Assembly: GCA_965227535.1 (NCBI GenBank)
Contig: OZ245761.1
Span: 2,356,001-2,420,000, forward strand
Reading direction: 5' to 3'
From: SZUA-430 sp965227535
Lineage (GTDB): Bacteria; Pseudomonadota; Alphaproteobacteria; Micropepsales; Micropepsaceae
Length of the DNA stretch: 64,000 nt
A program made the position numbers and the translations under genes. The stretch's first letter is position 1, and the number at the start of each line of letters is the position of its first letter. Shown piece after piece: positions 33,899 through 41,590 of the stretch. Under the pieces are notes generated by a model. The model did not search any database. It saw nothing but the letters and a program-made list of their open reading frames with translations, and was not told where the DNA came from.

Positions 33899-34087
33899 AT
33901 GAGCAACATCGTAAACCTGAACCGCGCGCGCAAGGCCAAGGCAAAGGCCGAATCCGAAAAGACCGCGGCCAACAACCGCATCAAACACGGCACGCCCAAA
34001 CACCTGCGCAAGCTCAGCGAGGCCGAACGCAAAAAGGCCCAAGCCGACATCGACGCCAAGCGCCTCGAAGACGACAAGGCGAAATGA
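33899..34087 (+). CDS. DUF4169 family small protein
   Basis: 62 residues, very rich in Lys, Arg and Ala. MSNIVNLNRARKAKAKAESEK followed by AANNRIKHGTPKHLRKLSEA and a KKAQADIDAKRLEDD tail is the typical DUF4169 sequence. Function is unknown. Its start is one base after the RHH stop, and its end overlaps the CoA-transferase start by four bases. Confidence 0.88.
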   Translation: MSNIVNLNRARKAKAKAESEKTAANNRIKHGTPKHLRKLSEAERKKAQADIDAKRLEDDKAK

Positions 34088-35244
34088 TCGACGGCCCCTA
34101 TCGCGGCCTGAAGGTCGTCGACCTCACGCGCGTTCTCGCAGGCCCTTACTGCACGATGATGCTGGCCGACCTCGGCGCGACGGTGATCAAGGTTGAAACG
34201 CCCAAGACCGGCGACGACGCCCGCCACATCGGCCCCTTCATCAAAGGTAAGTCCGCCTACTTCATGTCGCTGAACCGCGGCAAACATTCGATCGCGCTCG
34301 ACCTGAAGGCCGACGCCGATCGCGAAGTCTTCGAACGCCTGCTCGGCGAAGCCGACCTGCTCGTCGAAAACTACCGCGGCGGCACGATGGAAAAACTTAA
34401 GTACGATTGGCCAAGCCTACACGCGCGTTTCCCGAAACTGATTTACGTCGCGATAAGCGGCTTTGGCCACACCGGCCCCTACAAAACAAAGCCCGCCTAC
34501 GACATGGTCGTCCAAGGGATGGGCGGCGTGATGAGCCTGACCGGCCACGAAGGCAGCCCGCCCACCCGCGTCGGCACGTCCATCGGCGACATCACCGCAG
34601 GCCTCTTCGCGCTATCGGCCATCGGCACGGCCCTCTACCACCGCGAACGCACCGGCGAATCCCAAAAGATCGACGTCGCGATGCTCGACAGCCAAGTCGC
34701 CATCCTGGAAAATGCGATCGCCCGCTACGTCGCAACGGGCAAGTCGCCCGTCCCACTCGGCGCGCGCCACCCCTCGATTACCCCGTTCGCCGCCTTCGCC
34801 ACAGCCGACAACCCCATCATCATCGCCGCCGGCAACAACCAACTCTTCGCCCGCCTCTGCACGGCAATCGGCGCGCCGGCACTGGCCGACGACGAACGCT
34901 TCAAAACCAACGACCAACGCAACGAAAATCACACAGCGCTCGCCGACGAGATGGAACGCACGCTGAAAACGAACACCGCCGCCCACTGGCTAAACCTGAT
35001 CGAGCAAGCTGGCGTCCCCTGCGGTCCGATCAACAACGTCGCGCAAGTCCTCGCCGACCCGCACGTCATCGCCCGCAACATGGTCGTCACGATGCAAGAC
35101 CCCGACATCGGCGAAATGAAACTGGCCGGCAATCCGATGAAACTCTCAGCCTTCGCCGACTCCACGACGCGCCCCAGCGCCCCCAAACTCGACGAAAACG
35201 GCGACCGCATTCGCCGTGAAGGCTTCAACGCGATCACCAAGTGA
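34084..35244 (+). CDS. CaiB/BaiF family III CoA-transferase
   Basis: 386 residues. The N-terminal LKVVDLTRVLAGPYCTMMLADLGATVIKVE and the active-site region KPAYDMVVQGMGGVMSLTG, with catalytic Asp140, are diagnostic. LNRGKHSIALDLK and VPCGPINNVAQVLADPHV also fit. It transfers CoA between carboxylic acids; the acids used are not known. It is translationally coupled to the DUF4169 gene. Confidence 0.92.
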   Translation: MIDGPYRGLKVVDLTRVLAGPYCTMMLADLGATVIKVETPKTGDDARHIGPFIKGKSAYFMSLNRGKHSIALDLKADADREVFERLLGEADLLVENYRGGTMEKLKYDWPSLHARFPKLIYVAISGFGHTGPYKTKPAYDMVVQGMGGVMSLTGHEGSPPTRVGTSIGDITAGLFALSAIGTALYHRERTGESQKIDVAMLDSQVAILENAIARYVATGKSPVPLGARHPSITPFAAFATADNPIIIAAGNNQLFARLCTAIGAPALADDERFKTNDQRNENHTALADEMERTLKTNTAAHWLNLIEQAGVPCGPINNVAQVLADPHVIARNMVVTMQDPDIGEMKLAGNPMKLSAFADSTTRPSAPKLDENGDRIRREGFNAITK

Positions 35245-35262
35245 CAGCCTATTTTTGTTCTT

Positions 35263-35320
35263 CGTGATCCTTTGTGTCCTTGGCGCCTTTGTGGTGAAGC
35301 TGACTCGCCATCGCACCGCA
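35263..35320. repeat. Solo arm of dispersed repeat
   Basis: Contains GTGGTGAAGCTGACTCGCCA then TCGCACC, matching 43577-43603 (GTGGTGAAGCTGAGTCGCCA then CTGCACC). The preceding TTCTTCGTGATCCTTTGTGT resembles the arm sequence of the inverted repeats at 26.5 and 43.5 kb. Only one arm is seen here. Confidence 0.6.
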
Positions 35321-35439
35321 CGACAAAACCGGGCCTGAAGTCTGGGGGCCACTTTGGCAACAGCCTCAAAACCCGCGGAAACGCCGCATCCGTCAGGGTG
35401 GCCATGCCGCTGAAAATCCTTCTATATCTCCTCTGAATC

Positions 35440-37707
35440 ATGACCCAGCCCTTGGCCCATCAGCCCGCGTCCGCGGAACCGCCCTATTTGCGCGGCCTCA
35501 ATGAGGAGCAGCGCGAGGCCGTGCTCGCGCTCGACGGCCCCGTGCTGGTTCTGGCCGGCGCCGGCACCGGCAAGACGCGCGTGCTGACCACGCGCCTGGC
35601 CCACCTCATCGCCTCGCGCAAAGCCTGGCCCAGCCAAATCCTCTCGGTCACCTTCACGAACAAAGCCGCACGCGAGATGATCGAGCGCACCGGCGCGCTC
35701 GTCGGCGGCATGGTCGAAGGCATGCCGTGGCTCGGCACGTTCCATTCGATCTGCGCGAAGATCCTGCGCCGCCACGCCGAACTCGTCGGCCTCAAGCCCA
35801 ACTTCTCGATCCTCGACGTTGACGACCAATTGCGCCTTCTGAAGCAAGTGATCGAATTCGCGCGCATCGACGAAAAGCGTTGGCCGGCCCGCCACCTGTC
35901 GTCGCTGATCGACTCGTGGAAGAACCGCGCGATGAGCCCTAAGGACGTACCGCCCGGCGAATCCTTCGCCTACGGCAACGGCAAAGGCGCGGAACTCTAC
36001 GAGGCGTACCAGCAACGCCTGAAGTCGCTGAACGCCGTCGACTTCGGCGACCTGTTGCTCGACGTCATCACCATCCTGAAGACGCACCCGGAGGTCCTGC
36101 AGGAATACCAAGACCGCTTCGTCTACATCCTGGTCGACGAGTATCAGGACACCAACGTCGCGCAGTATCTCTGGCTGCGCCTGCTCGCAGGCCAGCGCCG
36201 CAACATCTGCTGCGTCGGCGACGACGACCAGTCGATCTACGGCTGGCGCGGCGCGGAGGTCGACAACATCCTGCGCTTCGAACGCGACTTCCCGGGCGCG
36301 AAGATCGTGCGCCTCGAACGCAACTATCGCTCGACGCCCTATATCCTGGCAGCAGCCTCCGGCCTCATCGCAGCGAACAAAAGCCGCCTCGGCAAAACGC
36401 TCTGGACCGACGCGCCGGAGGGCGACCGCGTCAGCGTCCGCGGCGTGTGGGACGCGCAAGAAGAAGCCCGCATCGTCGCCGACGACATCGAACAAAAAGT
36501 CCGCAACCGCGAAAAGCTAAGCCACGTCGCCATCCTCGTCCGCGCCTCCTTCCAGATGCGCGCCTTCGAAGAGCGCTTCGTCCAACTCGGCATTCCCTAT
36601 CGCGTCGTCGGCGGCCCGCGCTTCTATGAGCGCCAGGAAATCCGCGACGCCCTCGCCTACCTGCGCGTCATCATGCAGCCCGACGACGACCTGGCGTTCG
36701 AGCGCATCTTCAACAAACCGAAACGCGGCCTCGGCGACGCCGCCTTGCAGTCCGTGCACAAAATGGCGCGCGCCATGAAGGTGCCGCTCTTCGCCGCCGC
36801 GCGCGCGATGATCGAAACCGACGAACTCCCCGCCCGCACGCGCAGCGCGTTGCGCGACCTCGTGCAAAGCTTCATCCGCTGGGCCGATCAGGCAACCGCC
36901 CTCAGCCACATCGAACTCGCCGAGATGGTGCTCGACGAAAGCGGCTACACCGCGATGTGGCAAACCGACCGCTCACCCGAAGCGCCGGGCCGCCTCGAAA
37001 ACCTGAACGAATTCGTCCAGTCGATGAAGGAATTCGACTCGCTCGGCGGCTTCCTCGAACACGTCTCGCTGGTGATGGAAATCGAGCAATCCGAAAGCAC
37101 CGAAAAGGTCACGATCATGACCCTGCACGGCGCCAAGGGCCTCGAATTCCCAACGGTGTTCCTGCCCGGCTGGGAAGAAGGCGTCTTCCCAAGCCAACGC
37201 ACGCTCGACGAAAACGGTCTGCAGGGCCTCGAGGAAGAGCGCCGCCTCGCCTACGTCGGCCTCACCCGCGCGCGCGAAACGGCGAAGATTTCCTACGCCG
37301 CCAACCGCAGCATCCACGGCAGATGGCAAAGCTCGATGCCTTCGCGCTTCATCGCCGAACTGCCGGCCGACGCGATCACCGTCGAGAGCGATCCCGGCAT
37401 GCCCTACGGCGGCCAATCGAATCTCTCGACCGCGCCGATCTTCGACAGCGGTTACTCGTCACCCGGCTGGCAACGCGCGCAAGCAAGACGCGGCGAAGTC
37501 TTCGGCTCGCGCCCCGCAATCGAAGGCAACGCCGAACTCGTCGCCACATCCGATCCCGCCGCCGAAACCTTCCGCCGCGGCGAACGCGTGTTCCATCAGA
37601 AATTCGGCTACGGCCGCGTGACCGCGCTCGACGGCAACAAGCTGACGGTCAACTTCGACAAAGCCGGCGAAAAGCGCGTCATCGCCTCCTACCTCGCGAG
37701 AGCCTAA
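35440..37707 (+). CDS. uvrD: DNA helicase II, UvrD/PcrA type
   Basis: 755 residues. SF1A helicase motifs in order: I AGAGTGKTRVLTTRLAHL, Ia TFTNKAAREMIERT, II YILVDEYQDTN, III GDDDQSIYGWRGAE, IV VRLERNYRST, V TLHGAKGLEFPTVFLPGWEEG and VI LAYVGLTRARE. The C-terminus ends in the Tudor-like segment VFHQKFGYGRVTALDGNKLTVNFD found in UvrD/PcrA. It unwinds DNA 3' to 5' in nucleotide excision and mismatch repair. The stop overlaps the next start by one base. Confidence 0.96.
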   Translation: MTQPLAHQPASAEPPYLRGLNEEQREAVLALDGPVLVLAGAGTGKTRVLTTRLAHLIASRKAWPSQILSVTFTNKAAREMIERTGALVGGMVEGMPWLGTFHSICAKILRRHAELVGLKPNFSILDVDDQLRLLKQVIEFARIDEKRWPARHLSSLIDSWKNRAMSPKDVPPGESFAYGNGKGAELYEAYQQRLKSLNAVDFGDLLLDVITILKTHPEVLQEYQDRFVYILVDEYQDTNVAQYLWLRLLAGQRRNICCVGDDDQSIYGWRGAEVDNILRFERDFPGAKIVRLERNYRSTPYILAAASGLIAANKSRLGKTLWTDAPEGDRVSVRGVWDAQEEARIVADDIEQKVRNREKLSHVAILVRASFQMRAFEERFVQLGIPYRVVGGPRFYERQEIRDALAYLRVIMQPDDDLAFERIFNKPKRGLGDAALQSVHKMARAMKVPLFAAARAMIETDELPARTRSALRDLVQSFIRWADQATALSHIELAEMVLDESGYTAMWQTDRSPEAPGRLENLNEFVQSMKEFDSLGGFLEHVSLVMEIEQSESTEKVTIMTLHGAKGLEFPTVFLPGWEEGVFPSQRTLDENGLQGLEEERRLAYVGLTRARETAKISYAANRSIHGRWQSSMPSRFIAELPADAITVESDPGMPYGGQSNLSTAPIFDSGYSSPGWQRAQARRGEVFGSRPAIEGNAELVATSDPAAETFRRGERVFHQKFGYGRVTALDGNKLTVNFDKAGEKRVIASYLARA

Positions 37708-38555
37708 TGCCCGTCTGCTGGAAAGCCCGCGCCATCCTGCCCAAGCGCGACGCGCAAACCCTAAGCGACGCACTCGAACAACTCGAACCCTCGCCCGTCG
37801 TGTCCGCCTTCGAACTCGGCGAGCGTGGGATGTGGGAAGTCGAAGCCTTCTTCGCCCACGAACCCGACGAAACGGATCTGCTCAAGCGCTTCGGCGTGCC
37901 CATGCGCATCATCCCGATCGAAGACGAAAACTGGGTCGCCCGCGCCCTCGAAGGCCTGCCGCCGGTCCAGACGAACCGCTTCTACATCTACGGCGAACAC
38001 AGCGCGCAAACTGTCCCCGCCAACGCCATCGGCCTGAAGATCGAAGCGTCCTACGCCTTCGGCACCGGCCACCACGGCACGACACGCGGCTGCCTCCTCG
38101 CTTACGAACGCCTCGCCAAGCGCCGCACGTTCAGAAACGCGCTAGACTTAGGCTGCGGCACCGGCGTCCTCGGCATGGCCTTCGCCAGATTGGCGCACAG
38201 GCCGGTCGTTGCGACAGACATCGACCCGTTGGCGACGCTCAAGACCATCGAAAACGCAAAGCTCAACCGCGCGAACGCCTTCATGCGCGTCGCCACCGCA
38301 AACGGTTTCAAAACGCCGCTGATCGCAGAGAACGCCCCCTACGACCTCATCTTCGCGAACATCCTGGCCGGCCCGCTGATGAAACTGATGCCCGGCATCC
38401 GCGCGAACCTGGCGAGAGGCGGCAACGCCATCCTCTCCGGCCTCCTCGACGAACAAGCCAACGCCATCTGCAACATGGCCCGCACGCAAAACCTACGCGT
38501 CTTAAAGCGCTCCGCCCTCGAAGGCTGGATAACGCTGACCCTCGAGCGCCCCTAA
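37707..38555 (+). CDS. prmA: Ribosomal protein L11 methyltransferase-like protein
   Basis: 282 residues. The SAM-binding motif I is ALDLGCGTGVLGMAFA, the acidic residue after strand 2 is in VATDIDPLA, and PYDLIFANILAGPLMKL is the PrmA-type active-site segment. FGTGHHGTTRGCL upstream is also shared with PrmA. It probably trimethylates L11. It is coupled to uvrD by a TAATG overlap. Its last 54 bases overlap the end of the convergent DJ-1-like gene. Confidence 0.85.
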   Translation: MPVCWKARAILPKRDAQTLSDALEQLEPSPVVSAFELGERGMWEVEAFFAHEPDETDLLKRFGVPMRIIPIEDENWVARALEGLPPVQTNRFYIYGEHSAQTVPANAIGLKIEASYAFGTGHHGTTRGCLLAYERLAKRRTFRNALDLGCGTGVLGMAFARLAHRPVVATDIDPLATLKTIENAKLNRANAFMRVATANGFKTPLIAENAPYDLIFANILAGPLMKLMPGIRANLARGGNAILSGLLDEQANAICNMARTQNLRVLKRSALEGWITLTLERP

Positions 38556-39689
38556 GTTTCCGGCCGTATGCCGGGCATCCTCAAGCTGCGTCCGCACAAA
38601 GTCTGCCGTTGACTCTCCGTACCGCGCCGCAATGTCCGCGATGGTCACATCAAGCGCCAGCGCGGGCGGGGTGTCTTCCGGCAGTTCGACGGCGTCCGCG
38701 GAGCCCGCCGCATCGGGAAGAACGCGCAGGCCCTCGCGTGTCGTGATCGGACGATCCCCAACGACGACCGCACGCGAACGGAACGTGCGGCCGTAGGCGT
38801 CCGCTGTGAAGGCAAGCGCGATCAAGTCATCGCCCTCATCCACACGAATGCGGATCGTGTCGCGCGCCAGCAATGCGATTGCCACATTGGTGACCACGCT
38901 AAACGCGTCCGTGCGCGTCAAACGGAAGTGTCCGCTGTCGTGTGCCAAACCCCACCCAGCCGCGCCGACTTCATCGGCCAACTCGCGCGCACGCTCGTGC
39001 CCCGCGACGGCTTCCACCAGAGCCAACGACAACGGCAGCGAAGCGCTCACACCCGTCGTCGTGCCGACATTGCCGTCGATCACATAGCGCCGGTCGCGTA
39101 CCCAACGCATCGTCGGATTGCGCGCGGCGACGCTACCGATCGCAAACCAATGCCCGGTCGCACGATGCCCCGTGAGCAGTCCCGCATTCTCAAGCACCAG
39201 CGTCCCGTCGCAAATGCCGAGAATTTTCGCGCCGCGCTTGGCCTGCGCGAGAATGAACGCGCGAACATCCGGATCGGCAGGGTCATGCAGCGCCGGCACA
39301 ATGACGTAGTCCGCGCCATCCGGCGTGCGTTGCTCGAAGTCCGCCGCCGTCATATCCGGCACGATCGTTAGCGACGGCATCATCCTGATGGGCCCAGGCT
39401 CCGTCGCGACGGCGAAGACGTCGACCACGCCTGAACGCTTCAACACGCCGTATGGCAGAAGGAAATCCGTCGTCTCCGTCCCGTCGTTCGCACCGATGAT
39501 GGCGACCACCGGCCGCGCCCGTTTCGGCGGCTTCAACGCCGCGATCGTTGCCGCCTGCTCATCGGCAGGCACCACGACAGTGCGAACAGGCGCGCGATCC
39601 GCCGGAAGCTGGAAGACGGCGACACCGGCAGCCGCAACGGCAAGCGCCGTCACAACCGCGACCGAAACCGCGATGCTTCGAACCTTCAT
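38502..39689 (-). CDS. Membrane-anchored DJ-1/PfpI family protein
   Basis: 395 residues from the ATG at 39689 (MKVRSIAVSVAVVTALAVAA), giving one N-terminal membrane helix or uncleaved signal. The DJ-1/PfpI domain follows: VVAIIGANDGTETTDFLLPYGVL, DYVIVPALHDP and the nucleophile elbow KILGICDGTLVLENAGLL, with the Cys present. The C-terminal ~150 residues are not recognised. It is the third gene of an operon with a 30-residue peptide and a soluble DJ-1 protein, 11 bases apart each. The periplasmic location is inferred. Confidence 0.8.
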   Translation of the reverse strand: MKVRSIAVSVAVVTALAVAAAGVAVFQLPADRAPVRTVVVPADEQAATIAALKPPKRARPVVAIIGANDGTETTDFLLPYGVLKRSGVVDVFAVATEPGPIRMMPSLTIVPDMTAADFEQRTPDGADYVIVPALHDPADPDVRAFILAQAKRGAKILGICDGTLVLENAGLLTGHRATGHWFAIGSVAARNPTMRWVRDRRYVIDGNVGTTTGVSASLPLSLALVEAVAGHERARELADEVGAAGWGLAHDSGHFRLTRTDAFSVVTNVAIALLARDTIRIRVDEGDDLIALAFTADAYGRTFRSRAVVVGDRPITTREGLRVLPDAAGSADAVELPEDTPPALALDVTIADIAARYGESTADFVRTQLEDARHTAGNLGALEGQRYPAFEGGAL

Positions 39690-39700
39690 TGACGTTACTC

Positions 39701-39793
39701 TCAAGCCGTGAGGTAGATCAGTCCCACGCTCGCCGCGAAAACAAACACCGCGGCGAAGCGTGCGAACTGAAACGGCAAACCGGCCGTGCTCAT
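39701..39793 (-). CDS. 30-residue single-pass membrane peptide
   Basis: ATG at 39793 follows GGGAGACTGAC, a good ribosome site. The product, starting MSTAGLPFQFARFAAVFVF, is one hydrophobic helix ending LIYLTA. It sits exactly 11 bases after the upstream DJ-1 gene and 11 bases before the next one, so it behaves like a genuine operon member. The function is unknown; it might assist the membrane-anchored DJ-1 protein. Confidence 0.6.
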   Translation of the reverse strand: MSTAGLPFQFARFAAVFVFAASVGLIYLTA

Positions 39794-39804
39794 GTCAGTC
39801 TCCC

Positions 39805-40500
39805 TTAGGCGCTCGCGCGTTGCCGCGACACCGCCTCGTTGATTTCCTGCTCGCGCCGCTTCAGCGACTCCTCGAACAGCTTCTTCGCGCGGGCCGTCAT
39901 CTCCGGCCCCGCCGTCTCGGGCGAGCCGCAGTTGAACGGCGGCTGCGGGTTGTATTCGAGATGCAGCTGAATCATCTTCGCCGCGTCCTCGCCCCAAATC
40001 TCGGCGACGACGGTCAGCGCAAAGTCGATGCCCGCCGTCACGCCGCCGCCCGAGATGCGATTGCGATCCTTCACCACGCGCGCGTTCACCGGAATGGCGC
40101 CGAACGCCGGCAGGAAGTCGCGATACATCCAGTGGCACGCCGACTTGTAACCGGTGAGCAAACCCGCTGCGCCCAGAAGGAGCGACCCCGAACAAACGGA
40201 CGTCACATACTTCGCGCCCTCGCCCTGCTTGCGCAGGAAGCTCAACGTCTCTTCGTCCTTCATCAGCGCGACCTGCCCCGCACCACCCGGCACACAAATC
40301 ATGTCGAGCTGCGGGCAAGCCGCGAACGTCGTCGTCGGCATCAGCGCCAGGCCCGCATCCGACGGGATCGGTTCGATGGTCTTCCACAGGTAGTGCATCT
40401 TCACCCCCGGCGCGCGCGACAACACCTGTGCGGGGCCTGTGAGATCAAGCTGCGTCAAATCGGGGTAGAGCAGCATGCCGATGTGAAACGGTGCAGTCAT
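39805..40500 (-). CDS. DJ-1/PfpI family protein (isonitrile hydratase-like)
   Basis: 231 residues from the ATG at 40500 (MTAPFHIGMLLYPDLTQLDLTGP). LPTTTFAxCPQLDMICVPGG-type core (LMPTTTFAACPQLDMICVPG) and the nucleophile elbow YVTSVCSGSLLLGAAGLL, with the Cys, match the InhA/isonitrile hydratase branch. The reaction here is unproven. First gene of the leftward operon, divergent from the GlxA-type regulator with an inverted repeat between them. Confidence 0.87.
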   Translation of the reverse strand: MTAPFHIGMLLYPDLTQLDLTGPAQVLSRAPGVKMHYLWKTIEPIPSDAGLALMPTTTFAACPQLDMICVPGGAGQVALMKDEETLSFLRKQGEGAKYVTSVCSGSLLLGAAGLLTGYKSACHWMYRDFLPAFGAIPVNARVVKDRNRISGGGVTAGIDFALTVVAEIWGEDAAKMIQLHLEYNPQPPFNCGSPETAGPEMTARAKKLFEESLKRREQEINEAVSRQRASA

Positions 40501-40547
40501 GCGAAGAACCTCCTCCTGTTGGCCCCTTGCATAGCACCGCCGCCCTA

Positions 40548-40582
40548 TGGCAGAAATGACAAACAATCGACGATTTCTGCCA
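40548..40582. promoter_or_regulatory. Perfect inverted repeat between DJ-1 operon and glxA-type gene, probable operator
   Basis: TGGCAGAAAT (40548-40557) and ATTTCTGCCA (40573-40582) are perfect 10-bp arms around a 15-base spacer. The right arm reaches the first base of the regulator's ATG. The position fits binding by the AraC-family regulator to control itself and the divergent operon. Confidence 0.65.
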
Positions 40583-41559
40583 TGGCCAAAACCCGCACCA
40601 TTGCCCTCCCCATATTTCCGAACCTCCAGTCGCTCGACGCCACAGGTCCGGGCCAAGTCTTCGGCAGCGCCAATCAACTCTTGGGGTTTGAGGCCTATCG
40701 CATCCGCTTCGTCGCGACGAAGGCGGGCGCGGTGAAGACGACCGCAGGCTTCGCGCTCGCCGCCGAACCGCTGCGCGCCGTCCCGCCCAAGTCGATCGAC
40801 ACGCTCATCATCCCTGGCGGCGACGACCAGGGCGTGCGCGACGCACTGCGCGACAAACAACTGATGGCGTGGATCGCGGCGGCCGCGAAAGAAGCGCGCC
40901 GTGCCTGCTCCGTCTGCTCCGGCGCGTTCCTCTTGGCGGCGACCGGCGCGCTCAAAGGCAAACGCGTCGCCACCCACTGGAGCGCGACGGCAGACCTCCA
41001 ACGCATCCATCCCGACATCGACGTCGATGCGGAGTCGATTTACGTCAACGAAGGCAAGTGCTGGACGTCGGCCGGCGTCACCACCGGCATCGACATGGCG
41101 CTCGCGTTGCTGGAACAAGACCACGGCCGCGACGCCGCCACCGCCGTCGCGCGCCAGCTTGTCGTCTATATGCGAAGGCCCGGACACCAGACCCAGTTCT
41201 CGACCGCATTGAACGCGCAGAGCGCAACCGACGATCGCCTCGCGAAACTCGCAACGTGGATCGAAGGAAACCTCGCGGCCCGCCTCGACGTGGAAACTCT
41301 AGCCGACCGCGCCGCCATGAGCCCGCGCACCTTCCACCGCCACGTGCGCCAGGAACTGGGCGTCAGCCCCGCAAAATTTGTTGAAGCCGTGCGCCTCGAT
41401 GCCGCGCGCCGCCTGCTGGACGAACGCACGATGGACCTCGCCCGCATCTCCGATCAGGCCGGTTTCTCAGGCCCCGACCACCTGATCCGCGCCTTCGCCC
41501 GAAGGTTCGGTATGACCCCGGCCGCGTACCGCCAAATGCACGGCCGCCAGGCCTCTTGA
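40582..41559 (+). CDS. GlxA family AraC-type transcriptional regulator with DJ-1 domain
   Basis: 325 residues from the ATG at 40582. The N-terminal DJ-1/PfpI domain (IALPIFPNLQSLDATGPGQVF, and CSVCSGAFLLAATGAL) is joined to a C-terminal AraC double helix-turn-helix (LDVETLADRAAMSPRTFHRH, LARISDQAGFSGPDHLIRAF and RRFGMTPAAYR). Members regulate adjacent metabolic genes. The divergent DJ-1 operon and the inverted repeat at the start codon indicate local and autoregulation. The ligand is unknown. Confidence 0.92.
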   Translation: MAKTRTIALPIFPNLQSLDATGPGQVFGSANQLLGFEAYRIRFVATKAGAVKTTAGFALAAEPLRAVPPKSIDTLIIPGGDDQGVRDALRDKQLMAWIAAAAKEARRACSVCSGAFLLAATGALKGKRVATHWSATADLQRIHPDIDVDAESIYVNEGKCWTSAGVTTGIDMALALLEQDHGRDAATAVARQLVVYMRRPGHQTQFSTALNAQSATDDRLAKLATWIEGNLAARLDVETLADRAAMSPRTFHRHVRQELGVSPAKFVEAVRLDAARRLLDERTMDLARISDQAGFSGPDHLIRAFARRFGMTPAAYRQMHGRQAS

Positions 41560-41590
41560 GAGCGGCGCAGCGGACGCATAGGTTGCCCCC

